Positions 28,464 through 36,724 of a DNA stretch of 49,646 nt are shown here, piece by piece (the first letter of the stretch is position 1; each line of letters begins with the position of its first letter). The position numbers were made by a program, and so were the translations under genes. This DNA comes from Spirochaetales bacterium (GTDB lineage: Bacteria > Spirochaetota > Spirochaetia > JC444 > Marispirochaetaceae): positions 1 through 49,646 of the forward strand of contig JAFGQL010000101.1 in assembly GCA_016935695.1 (NCBI GenBank). Direction: 5' to 3'. Under the pieces are notes generated by a model. It saw only the letters and a program-made list of their open reading frames with translations. It searched no databases and was not told the origin of the DNA.

Positions 28464-29420
28464 TCAGAAACTCATGGAATAGCCCAGGTCAACGTAGACT
28501 GAATCCTTTTCCGTGTCGGCGGTAATATCAAAAAAGGCCCTGTCAAAATAAAAGCCGATAAACGGCAGGGAACGTTCGCCCATAAACAGCGTACCGGTGG
28601 CAAAGGCGACCTTCTCCCGTCTTCCGAAGTAGGCCTTTACACCCCACAGAAACTCAGTAGCCGGTTCGCTGTAGGAATACCCGCCGTAGTCATAATACGT
28701 TTCATCGGCAATGGAGAACCCGGCCATGGCTCCGAGGCCGATAAACCGGAAAATGTCGTATACATAACCGCCGTACATGGCAATGAAGGGTCCTTCCATA
28801 TACCCGAACCCCAATTCCAGTCCCTGCCGCTTCCAGTCCGGGTCAGCATCAACAGGGCGCCGCTCCGGCACGGTAATAAGCTCCACTTCCTTTCCCTCGA
28901 CAGTTCCGCGTCTGATACTGGAATCCCCGGCTGCCTCGATATCCTTTTTTCCGGTTTGGTCGCTGCCGACAAATACCCCCACAAGGCGGTCGGCATCGTC
29001 TATCAGTTCATCCATGGACAGATACCGCTCGGATGCCGATGCGAAGGTTTCCGATGTCTCGATGTCGATCATTTTCATGTTTAAAAGGTACCGTGACCCG
29101 ACAGTGCCCAAAGACCCTATGATGATGTATTTCGCGCTTAAAAGGCGGCCAATCTCCAGCTGACAGGCCTCGTCGGTGCACCCGCTCAAAGAAAACTCAA
29201 TCTCGGTAAGCAGAGTTTCCCTCTGGCTCCGGTCAATAACCCGGAAAAGACCCGATTCAACAACAAGGCTGGTAACATAATCAACAAACACCACCAGTTC
29301 GGCTTCGGCGATATTACTGCCTTTGAAATCGAGAATGGAGATGATAGGCCGGATTTCCTGGGAAATAATTCCGACAGAAACAGATACACACAGACAGCTG
29401 CACAACAGAAATCGTTTCAT
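28464..29420 (-). CDS. CsgG/TolB-like domain fused to a small membrane-barrel-like C-terminus
   Basis: A 318-residue secreted protein. A signal peptide (MKRFLLCSCLCVSVSVGIIS) precedes a CsgG/TolB-N-like domain (residues 24-150) with ISILDFKGSNI, LFRVIDRSQRETLL, CTDEACQLEIGRLL and a KYIIIGSLGTVGSRYLLN block. After a charged linker (150-195) come alternating aromatic strands (YMEGPFIAMYGGYVYDIF onward) ending in SMSF, a typical outer-membrane beta-barrel end. Proteins of this family occur in great numbers in spirochaetes, with an unknown role at the outer membrane. GAGAG lies 8 bases before the ATG. The hybrid kinase gene follows. Confidence 0.78.
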   Translation of the reverse strand: MKRFLLCSCLCVSVSVGIISQEIRPIISILDFKGSNIAEAELVVFVDYVTSLVVESGLFRVIDRSQRETLLTEIEFSLSGCTDEACQLEIGRLLSAKYIIIGSLGTVGSRYLLNMKMIDIETSETFASASERYLSMDELIDDADRLVGVFVGSDQTGKKDIEAAGDSSIRRGTVEGKEVELITVPERRPVDADPDWKRQGLELGFGYMEGPFIAMYGGYVYDIFRFIGLGAMAGFSIADETYYDYGGYSYSEPATEFLWGVKAYFGRREKVAFATGTLFMGERSLPFIGFYFDRAFFDITADTEKDSVYVDLGYSMSF

Positions 29421-29562
29421 TAAATTCTCTCTTTGCTAAGAATAGTAACAGTTTACGGAGTAAATTATAGCACTTTAGCTCAGAGAAACAATACGGCAAA
29501 AATATGGATTCCTCCGCCTTTTGGTTGCTTTAACGTCCTGTTTACAGTATATAGTGGTGTTT

Positions 29563-30609
29563 ATGCTGCATCTGCTTTCACGATTCCAGACATTTTTCGG
29601 ACCTTTAAGACTTCTGGGGTCCTATTCGTTCCTCATTGTCATTGGACTGTATCTTGGATTCATGCTGAGTATTGTGTTTCTGCCGAAACTCTCGCGGTTT
29701 TTACCCCATGACGGCGGCAGGGACTTTGCCGTACAGGGAAAAAACTCAAAAGGGAAACCGACAGGCGCGGGGATTCTGTTCATTCCCCTCTTCGCGGCGG
29801 CAAGCATTATAAGCGTTCCCTATTCACCGGAAATACTGGCAGTGATTTTCATGACACTCGTAACGGCCCTGTCCGGATTTCTTGACGACAAAAGCCTCCG
29901 GCCCTGGGGCGAATACAAGAAAGGCCTCATAGATCTGACCATTGCGGCTGCCATGGCTGTGATACTGGTCGTATTGGACGGCACCACCATCTGGCTGCCT
30001 TTTTCGGCCCGTACCTTCGAACTGTCAAAACCCGTCTATGCACTTCTGACAACCGTGGTCATCTGGACCAGCATCAACACCACCAACTGCTCCGACGGCG
30101 TCGACGGTCTGTCCGGTACCCTGGTGCTGATATGTCTGATCACCATCGGCCTCATATTCTATTTTGTTCTGGGCCATGTGGAAATTTCTGAATACCTGCT
30201 TCTTCCCCACTCTCCCGAAGGGGCTAAATGGGCCATCCTCACCTTTACTCTGACAGGTTCGCTTCTTGCCTATCTATGGTATAACGCATACCCGAGCACC
30301 ATTTTAATGGGAGACGCAGGTTCAAGGGCCCTGGGGTTTTTCATAGGTGTGGCGGTCATAAAAACAGGAAATCCTTTTATACTGCTCATTGTCTCTACAG
30401 TCCTTCTTGTTAACGGAGGCACGGGCCTTTTGAAAGTCGCGGTTCTGCGGTTTCTGAAAGTCCGCATTTTTCACACCACCCGCTTTCCTCTTCACGACCA
30501 CATGCGGGAAAACCGCAAATGGTCAAACACCCAGGTCCTTCTGAAATTCGTCATCCTCCAGATCCTGATAACCACAGGATTTCTGGGCATCATGCTGAAA
30601 ATCAGATAG
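29563..30609 (+). CDS. mraY: MraY-family phospho-N-acetylmuramoyl-pentapeptide transferase
   Basis: MraY couples UDP-MurNAc-pentapeptide to undecaprenyl phosphate, giving lipid I in the inner membrane. The 348-residue protein has about ten membrane helices and the family residues: GKPTGAG (usual GKPTMGG), SGFLDD, TNCSDGVDGLSG and ILMGDAGSRALG. The final motif is PLHDHMREN followed by WSNTQVLLKF; standard MraY has HHH there, so the second histidine is aspartate, a difference I think is common in spirochaetes but cannot verify. The ATG at 29563 (GTGG upstream) is preferred to a TTG at 29521. Its place away from a mur cluster and next to the pel block leaves a dedicated paralogue possible. It overlaps the exporter gene tail to tail by 8 bases. 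Confidence 0.85.
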   Translation: MLHLLSRFQTFFGPLRLLGSYSFLIVIGLYLGFMLSIVFLPKLSRFLPHDGGRDFAVQGKNSKGKPTGAGILFIPLFAAASIISVPYSPEILAVIFMTLVTALSGFLDDKSLRPWGEYKKGLIDLTIAAAMAVILVVLDGTTIWLPFSARTFELSKPVYALLTTVVIWTSINTTNCSDGVDGLSGTLVLICLITIGLIFYFVLGHVEISEYLLLPHSPEGAKWAILTFTLTGSLLAYLWYNAYPSTILMGDAGSRALGFFIGVAVIKTGNPFILLIVSTVLLVNGGTGLLKVAVLRFLKVRIFHTTRFPLHDHMRENRKWSNTQVLLKFVILQILITTGFLGIMLKIR

Positions 30610-33600
30610 AACCCAGTACATCCGCCACCGCAATATTCATCCCTGCAGTACATCCCAGCATCCAGTAATCCAGATCCGGGTCTGAGGTGAAGGTTGTGGT
30701 TCCGAAGGCCCTGATAAAAACGGTGGCCTGTTTCACCGTGTATTCAAGGCGCAGTTCTCCGTCTAAGAGAGGAGCAAAGGTCTGATCTGAACCGAACAGG
30801 TATTTCCCGTAGGATCCGCCCTGGACCCGGGCGGAAAGACCTATGCTTTTCCCGGCCCCGGCGGCAAACCAGGTACCGCTGACCAGCCCGGCTTTAAGAG
30901 AAAGAACACTGTCGGGGGCATAATACCGGGGCCGGGACGGATATTGGGCGGTCTCATACACACCGGAAACCGCCGCCTGCAGGTTCCACCAGGGTGAATC
31001 CTTCAGATGGACACCGGCGAGTGCTTCAGCGCCAATGGTGGTCAGCCGGTTCACCGAATCGGTTTGGGGGTCATCCAGAAACCGTCCCGACACGCTTGCC
31101 CGGAACGAACCAAGGGACCAGGACGGAGAAAACATACCGAAAGATACAAACGCGTCTGAGGAAAGGGTAAGGACAGGGATGGGCTCCCTGTTATTGCCGA
31201 AGAGAAGGCTGTCCCGGTGATGGTCATACCGCAGTCCCGCGGTCACAGCAGCGTGAGGGGCCCTGTAAGCGACATTTAGCCCGGCGGCCGGGAACACTGC
31301 CAGAGAATCTGTATATTCACTGAAATCCACATTCTCGTTATTGACCACCGGGTTATCCCAGAACTCGAATTCGCTGGCAGCCTGAAAGCCGACCGACGGT
31401 GATATATCCAGACCGAGGCCGTATACGTGTACAGGTGCCGACAGTTTCACGGTATAGGCCGCCCCGGAATCAGGAACCAGGCTGTTCATGTACCGGTAAA
31501 TTTTCAGACTGTCGGCCGTCACTTCCGCCTGCAGGTCGACACGGCTGTTCAGCCGGCGGGTCCAGCCAACCGTCATTGCTGTAGTGAGCCGGGAAGTATC
31601 AACCGCCGATTCAACAGAGGAACGCAGCCAGTCGGGATGAGTCTGGGCAAGACTGTTATGGTTGCGCACGGCTCCTGCAAAACCGGGATCCATACTGTGC
31701 GCCATACGGTAATAGGCCATTGCCTGATACCAGTCACCGGCGAGTTCCCTTACGGTACCGAGTTTAAACACAGCACTCACGTTTCTCGGGTCTACCGAGA
31801 GGACCATGAGGAAACTGCGGGTGGCTTCATCCATTCTGGACAGGGACATATAGAAATCGCCCAGTTCGTACCGTAAGGGAGCGGTTTCTGTTTCCAGAGC
31901 GTAAAACATCCGGCGTATGCCGGCAGCGTACATACGGTGAAATTCGGCAAGAAGTTCCTTTGCCCTGAGGAAAGACGATGAAACCCTGTCCCCGACAGCC
32001 TTGATGTCTTCGGCTGTTGAGACTGTGGGGTCAGGGGCTTGTGTTTCTGCTCCCGATTGATCAGCAACAGAAAATGCCAGGGCGTATTCTGCAGCCCGGC
32101 CGGCAAGGAGATCTGAATCAGGGAGGTATCCCCCGGCGCCGCGGTAGAACCCGGCCAGATCCTGGAACAGCTGCACCCTGGCGCCGACAGTGGTGTTGCG
32201 CGCATCCTTCTGGCAGACAGCCCGGAGGCTTCTGCGCAGAGCCGTGAGGAAAAACTCCTGATCGGATGCCGGCTGGTCTTCTTCCCGGAAAATGACGTTC
32301 CCGCAATCTGCAGAGACGAACTCAACAGCCGCCAGGACCTTCCCGGCGAGGGGCATATCCATGCCCTCAAGGTCACGCCGCCAGAAATCCCGGTCCCAGT
32401 CCCAGCCGCCGGCGCCCTGATCGAAATTTGCTTCCAGTGTTTCCTCTCCGGTTCTGAGGCCGTCCAATTCCCCGGCATAGCCTGAAAGCCGGCTTTCCGT
32501 TTCCACAGCCGCGGCTGTAACCGAACCGGCCCGCCGGTTGATGGCCTCCAATCTGGCCGACAACCGGGAATAGACATCGAAGGGATCATCCCCTTTCAAG
32601 GGAGGAGGGACCGTTCCATTTGTTTTTGCCTCGGACAGGACTGCTTCCCGCTTTTCTTTGTTCCTTCGGGCCTGGTCCAGTTCTTTCGTCAAACCGGTAA
32701 GCTCAACAGCCAGTTCTTCGAGTTCTTCATGTGCCTGGCGAAGGACCAGGGCATCGAACCCTGTCCGGGCCAGGAGCCCCATCAGCCGGGGGTGTTCAAC
32801 ATCGTAGGAACGGAAATACTCCCAGGCCCGAACGGCGATTGATTCATGGGCCCGTTTGAGGGCTTCTTCCTTGAGACCATTCCAAAAGAGGGCCTGGACA
32901 AACTCCTCGCGGAGAACCAGATTCTCCGGATCCAGAACAAGGTCCTGACGGAACTCATCCAGATATCCCTCGACTATACTGTCCCGGATTTCCTGGGTTT
33001 CCAGGTAGGCGAGAAGCTCGTCAGTCAGGACATACCGGTCCTTGATCTGGTTCAGCAGTTCCCGGGCTTCATCGTTTTTACCCTGGGCCCGGTAGGACTG
33101 GACTAATGCCATGCCAATCTCTATATGAGCGGGGAAACGGACGATCCCTGACCGGTACACCTCGGCAGCCTCGTCGGGATAACCGTTCACATCGAGGACA
33201 GAACCCAGATCGAGTGTTTCGTAGGGATCAGCCATTGCGAGTTCCCGGGCTTTCAACAGGAGGGCCTGGGCTTCCCGGGGACGGGATGTCCACAAATACA
33301 GAAGACCAAGGTTCACCATGAGATTGAGATCATCGCCGAAATACGAAAGGGCCTCTTTATACAGCTCCTCCGACTGCCGGTACTCGGCGAACCAGGCCGC
33401 GATCTTCGCCGCTTCGCTCCAGACAGCGGGGTTGTCGGGAAAACGGGACAGAACATTCCGGTATCCGTTGAGTCCCGCCTGGACATCACCGTACCACAGC
33501 CAGTTGCGGGCAATGAGCAACAGGATATCCATCCGGTCGGGAGCAAGCAGCCGCGCCTGGGTAAGATACCGGAGGGCTTCACGGTAATCGCCAATGAGGG

Positions 33601-34375
33601 TGTAAATTTTCGACAGCTGGACCCTCGGCCCCGGATTGTCGGGATCCCTCTGAATAGCCTGTTCATATTCGACAATGGTCCGGAAGGGGTTATCAATGCT
33701 GCGGTTTGCCAGGTCTTCCGGGAACAGCGGGGGGGATTCGTCTTCCCCGGGGGCAGGATAGGCGGTATTCAAAAGAAAAAACGCATCCAGTACAAAGACA
33801 AAACGGTTATCCAGACGCCTGCGCTCACTGACTTCAAATCTGAGGGTATGGACTCCTTCGTCCAGGGTGATATCCACGGCACGGTTCCAGTACAGACCAA
33901 CGGTGTACTCCTCTACCACCGCGATATCTTCCCGGTACACAGACAAAGGCTGTCCCGCGTCTATACTCAAGGTAAAGGGTGAAATGTATGAGGGGGAAAA
34001 CTCATCCGACGGACCGGGAGGGCTTCCTCCGTACCACAGAGTATAGGTACCGGCCTGGGGAACGTACACGACATACTCCGCGAAGTAGGCTTTTGCCCGG
34101 TACTGCTGTTCAGGAGTGTTCAGCTGCAAGGTTCTGGATCCGGAGGCGGAAAAATGAAGGGTTGCCTCCCGGGCAAAATTAGTGGAAACCGCTTGCTCCG
34201 CTTCCACGTATACCAGACTGGGCGAAACCCGGGGCGGGACCGCGGCGATCCGTTCTTCCGGCTGCACCTCGCCCTGTATCTCATCCTGTTCTTCGTCCTG
34301 CACCGTCTCCTGAGCATGTACAGAGAACACCGATGCAAGAACAACCATCCACCATGTAACCGTTTTCAATTTCAT
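30602..34375 (-). CDS. PelB-like candidate exporter: sugar-binding-like, TPR and beta-barrel domains
   Basis: A 1257-residue protein. A signal peptide (residues 1-22, ending VHA-QE), a CBM6/35-like beta sandwich (about 40-195; YVEAEQAVSTNF, YVVYVPQAGTYTLWYGG, GVHTLRFEVSERR), tetratricopeptide repeats (about 225-470 and 830-900), a coiled coil (about 545-585) and a C-terminal region of amphipathic strands (about 918-1257) suiting a 14-16-stranded outer-membrane barrel. This order matches polysaccharide exporters such as PelB, BcsC and PgaA, but the N-terminal carbohydrate-binding-like domain is not part of standard PelB. The ATG at 34375 has AAGG upstream. Divergent transcription from pelD supports a shared role. 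Sure of the architecture, less so of the export function. Confidence 0.78.
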   Translation of the reverse strand: MKLKTVTWWMVVLASVFSVHAQETVQDEEQDEIQGEVQPEERIAAVPPRVSPSLVYVEAEQAVSTNFAREATLHFSASGSRTLQLNTPEQQYRAKAYFAEYVVYVPQAGTYTLWYGGSPPGPSDEFSPSYISPFTLSIDAGQPLSVYREDIAVVEEYTVGLYWNRAVDITLDEGVHTLRFEVSERRRLDNRFVFVLDAFFLLNTAYPAPGEDESPPLFPEDLANRSIDNPFRTIVEYEQAIQRDPDNPGPRVQLSKIYTLIGDYREALRYLTQARLLAPDRMDILLLIARNWLWYGDVQAGLNGYRNVLSRFPDNPAVWSEAAKIAAWFAEYRQSEELYKEALSYFGDDLNLMVNLGLLYLWTSRPREAQALLLKARELAMADPYETLDLGSVLDVNGYPDEAAEVYRSGIVRFPAHIEIGMALVQSYRAQGKNDEARELLNQIKDRYVLTDELLAYLETQEIRDSIVEGYLDEFRQDLVLDPENLVLREEFVQALFWNGLKEEALKRAHESIAVRAWEYFRSYDVEHPRLMGLLARTGFDALVLRQAHEELEELAVELTGLTKELDQARRNKEKREAVLSEAKTNGTVPPPLKGDDPFDVYSRLSARLEAINRRAGSVTAAAVETESRLSGYAGELDGLRTGEETLEANFDQGAGGWDWDRDFWRRDLEGMDMPLAGKVLAAVEFVSADCGNVIFREEDQPASDQEFFLTALRRSLRAVCQKDARNTTVGARVQLFQDLAGFYRGAGGYLPDSDLLAGRAAEYALAFSVADQSGAETQAPDPTVSTAEDIKAVGDRVSSSFLRAKELLAEFHRMYAAGIRRMFYALETETAPLRYELGDFYMSLSRMDEATRSFLMVLSVDPRNVSAVFKLGTVRELAGDWYQAMAYYRMAHSMDPGFAGAVRNHNSLAQTHPDWLRSSVESAVDTSRLTTAMTVGWTRRLNSRVDLQAEVTADSLKIYRYMNSLVPDSGAAYTVKLSAPVHVYGLGLDISPSVGFQAASEFEFWDNPVVNNENVDFSEYTDSLAVFPAAGLNVAYRAPHAAVTAGLRYDHHRDSLLFGNNREPIPVLTLSSDAFVSFGMFSPSWSLGSFRASVSGRFLDDPQTDSVNRLTTIGAEALAGVHLKDSPWWNLQAAVSGVYETAQYPSRPRYYAPDSVLSLKAGLVSGTWFAAGAGKSIGLSARVQGGSYGKYLFGSDQTFAPLLDGELRLEYTVKQATVFIRAFGTTTFTSDPDLDYWMLGCTAGMNIAVADVLGSI

Positions 34376-34512
34376 ACACACCTTCTACAAAGAACCGGAT
34401 GCCCCGCCGGTTCATTCCGGCCGGGAAAAGGGTACATATTGAATGATACGACACTCAAGCGAAAAAACAAACACTTCCAAGTTGTATATGATTATGATAG
34501 GGTGGGTTTCAG
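34376..34512. promoter_or_regulatory. Divergent intergenic region of the pel block
   Basis: This 137-base gap separates the exporter gene from pelD. The pelD side has an AT-rich stretch with TATGAT at 34493-34498 about 14 bases before the ATG, and GGTGG as ribosome site. No clear -35 hexamers or operator dyads were found. Confidence 0.35.
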
Positions 34513-35949
34513 ATGAACAGACCGTTTATCCTATTTGTAAAATATTCCGTACAGGCGCTGCTTGTATCCATGGCTGTCTATGCCGGGATATTTCTTTACG
34601 GAGAGGGCTTTCAGGATTCCTTCGCCCTCCTCTCCGGTTTTTTCATCCTCATGATTTTTTCGGGGTTTTACGGATACCCCGGAACCGCAGCCGCCCTGGC
34701 CGCCCTGGTCGTTACCTGGGTGTTTCCCGGTCCTGAACTTTTAGAAAAAATAACCGGTCTTTCAAGGCCGCAGGCACTTCCCCGGCTTTCCTTTGGTGTG
34801 TTGTACGCCGCAGGTATTCTGTTTTCCGTGCTGCTTGCTTTTGTGCACCACCGCAACAACGACATCATAGAGAAACTCAAACAGCGGCTGCGCCGGCGTT
34901 CCATTGAAGACCACCGGCAGAAACATACCATTGAATCTATCAGCCAGGTGTACGCGGTCCTGGAGGAACGGGTTTCCAAAAACCAGGAAAACATCAGCAT
35001 GCTCTTCCGCCTGTTCGGTAAAAGCAGCAGCGGTTTGAAGGAAGTCATGCAAAATCTCGAAGAAGCCATGATCGTCTTTGCCCAGGCGGGTAAATTCACC
35101 ATCCGCCGCATCGATCCTTCTACCAGGATGCTCACCCTTGTACACGCCTTCGGTTATGACAAGACCCCGCCGGAAGAGGCGATACATGAATACGGAAGCA
35201 TTGAGGGTTGGGTGTGCAGAAACAACACCATGTTCAGCATTCGCATGCTCAATAGAAACATCTTTCCTGAACAGCTGTATACCGGCAACACCGTCATGGC
35301 ACTGCCGATCCATTCGGGAAACCGGGTCTGGGGTGTCCTCTCAATCGAGGAAATGCCCTTCTACCGGTACAATCTCCATACGGAACAGCTGATTGACATC
35401 GTCATCCGTATGGCCGAGTCCCTTATTGAACGTCTGAGCGATTACGAACTCCCGCCGGAAACAGGGACTCCCGATCCGGTAACAGGCCTGCAGCCCACCA
35501 ATGTCCTTGCAGAAATGATCACCCTCCTGCTTGCAGATTCCCATTCACTGGCAGGCATATTTTCCCTTGTCATAGTGGAAATCACCAACATTGAGCGCCT
35601 GATTCCTGAAGCCCACGATCAGCGGGAGCGGAAAAACGTGGTCAAACGTCTTTCGGAAATAGCAGCAAAAGTTTCTGACAACAAGGCCCGGATGTTCCAC
35701 ACCGGAAACGACATCCAGCTCGCCCTTCTTTTTACCGGGCTGGACAACGACGGTACGGCGATATTCTGCCTTGAGTTTCTGGGAGCATTGAGCCAGTATT
35801 ACTGGGATTTCGGCGGCGCGAGCCGGGACATAGAAATACTTGTGGGGTACACCACATCCCGGGACAAACACAAAAACGCCGGCGACATGATCGCACGGGC
35901 CGCCGCAATGATCGATTCCCAGCGGGGGAGCAATGATGGATCCCTTTGA
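34513..35949 (+). CDS. pelD: PelD-like membrane receptor (GAF plus degenerate GGDEF)
   Basis: A 478-residue inner-membrane protein with about four N-terminal helices (residues 8-28, 36-52, 55-72 and 92-112), a coiled coil (115-165), a GAF domain (165-310) and a degenerate GGDEF domain (320-470). In the model system PelD binds cyclic di-GMP at an RxxD inhibitory site of this degenerate domain to switch on Pel synthesis. Here the GGDEF signature is GNDIQ (398-402), so no cyclase activity is expected, and the RxxD position reads KVSD (386-389), with lysine for arginine. Binding of cyclic di-GMP is therefore uncertain. It opens the pelDEFG operon, with overlap to pelE. Confidence 0.85.
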   Translation: MNRPFILFVKYSVQALLVSMAVYAGIFLYGEGFQDSFALLSGFFILMIFSGFYGYPGTAAALAALVVTWVFPGPELLEKITGLSRPQALPRLSFGVLYAAGILFSVLLAFVHHRNNDIIEKLKQRLRRRSIEDHRQKHTIESISQVYAVLEERVSKNQENISMLFRLFGKSSSGLKEVMQNLEEAMIVFAQAGKFTIRRIDPSTRMLTLVHAFGYDKTPPEEAIHEYGSIEGWVCRNNTMFSIRMLNRNIFPEQLYTGNTVMALPIHSGNRVWGVLSIEEMPFYRYNLHTEQLIDIVIRMAESLIERLSDYELPPETGTPDPVTGLQPTNVLAEMITLLLADSHSLAGIFSLVIVEITNIERLIPEAHDQRERKNVVKRLSEIAAKVSDNKARMFHTGNDIQLALLFTGLDNDGTAIFCLEFLGALSQYYWDFGGASRDIEILVGYTTSRDKHKNAGDMIARAAAMIDSQRGSNDGSL

Positions 35950-36724
35950 CATATTCCGGAAAAAAGAAGGGTTTCAGGGTATTCCCAGGACGCCTTCCAC
36001 CAGTCTCCAGGCAGTCCGCCAGGGGCTGTTGCCAAAAGAATATTTCATTTACCGGGGAACCTCGGTCATGCCCTTGTATCAGCTTCCCTTCGACCTGGAC
36101 GAACTGGAACGCGTACTTGCCAGAAGCGACCTCGATATCCAGACAAAACTCCTGTTAAAGATGATATTCACCTCCATGCTGTCAGATCCAGATCAGGAAA
36201 TCGCCCTTTTCGCGGCGGAGAGCATAAATATACTGGAGCACCAGTACACGCTGGCCATCAAGCGCCTTCAGGAAGAACTATCAGCAGAGAATTCCGAGGA
36301 CGCCCTCAGAGGCATAATGCTGTCCTACTACGAGCTGGCCCTGTTGAACGAACAAACCCGTACCATCCGGGATTTCTATTTCAAGGAAGCACTGGACTTT
36401 TTTATTCTCCTTGAACAGAAATTCCAACCGGCTACCGACGACATCATCTGCGCATTGAGGATACACATAGCCTTGGGCAATCCAAAAGAAGCCCGCGGGC
36501 TTTTAATGAAAACGAAAGACCTTTTCGGCGAGCCGATGCTGTTCGAAATGCTGCTGGCTGAAACGGAATACTGCGCCAGGGATTACTCCCGCCTTCAGGA
36601 ACACCTTCAGACCATACGCACAATGACAGAAAAAGGTGCTGTCAGCATGCCCGAACGTCTTTCCAGAGAACAGGAGCTGACGTGGCAGCACATCCTTGCA
36701 ACCTGGACCGGCGGCCTGCAATGA
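35936..36724 (+). CDS. pelE: PelE-like TPR scaffold, apparently soluble
   Basis: A 262-residue, mostly helical protein with TPR-like pairs (IALFAAESINILEHQYTLA, SYYELALLNEQTRTIRDFYF). It occupies the pelE position between pelD and pelF. Pseudomonas-type PelE has membrane helices before its TPR domain; none is visible here. In the model the protein brings PelD, PelF and PelG together. The ATG at 35936 has GGGGGAG 5 bases upstream; another ATG one codon earlier is possible. It overlaps pelD by 14 bases and pelF by 4 (ATGA). The assignment rests on position and fold type; sequence identity to known PelE cannot be judged by eye. Confidence 0.7.
   Translation: MDPFDIFRKKEGFQGIPRTPSTSLQAVRQGLLPKEYFIYRGTSVMPLYQLPFDLDELERVLARSDLDIQTKLLLKMIFTSMLSDPDQEIALFAAESINILEHQYTLAIKRLQEELSAENSEDALRGIMLSYYELALLNEQTRTIRDFYFKEALDFFILLEQKFQPATDDIICALRIHIALGNPKEARGLLMKTKDLFGEPMLFEMLLAETEYCARDYSRLQEHLQTIRTMTEKGAVSMPERLSREQELTWQHILATWTGGLQ

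Noticed and set aside
34513-35949. Active diguanylate cyclase
   Set aside because: The GGDEF signature is GNDIQ, so the catalytic residues are missing.
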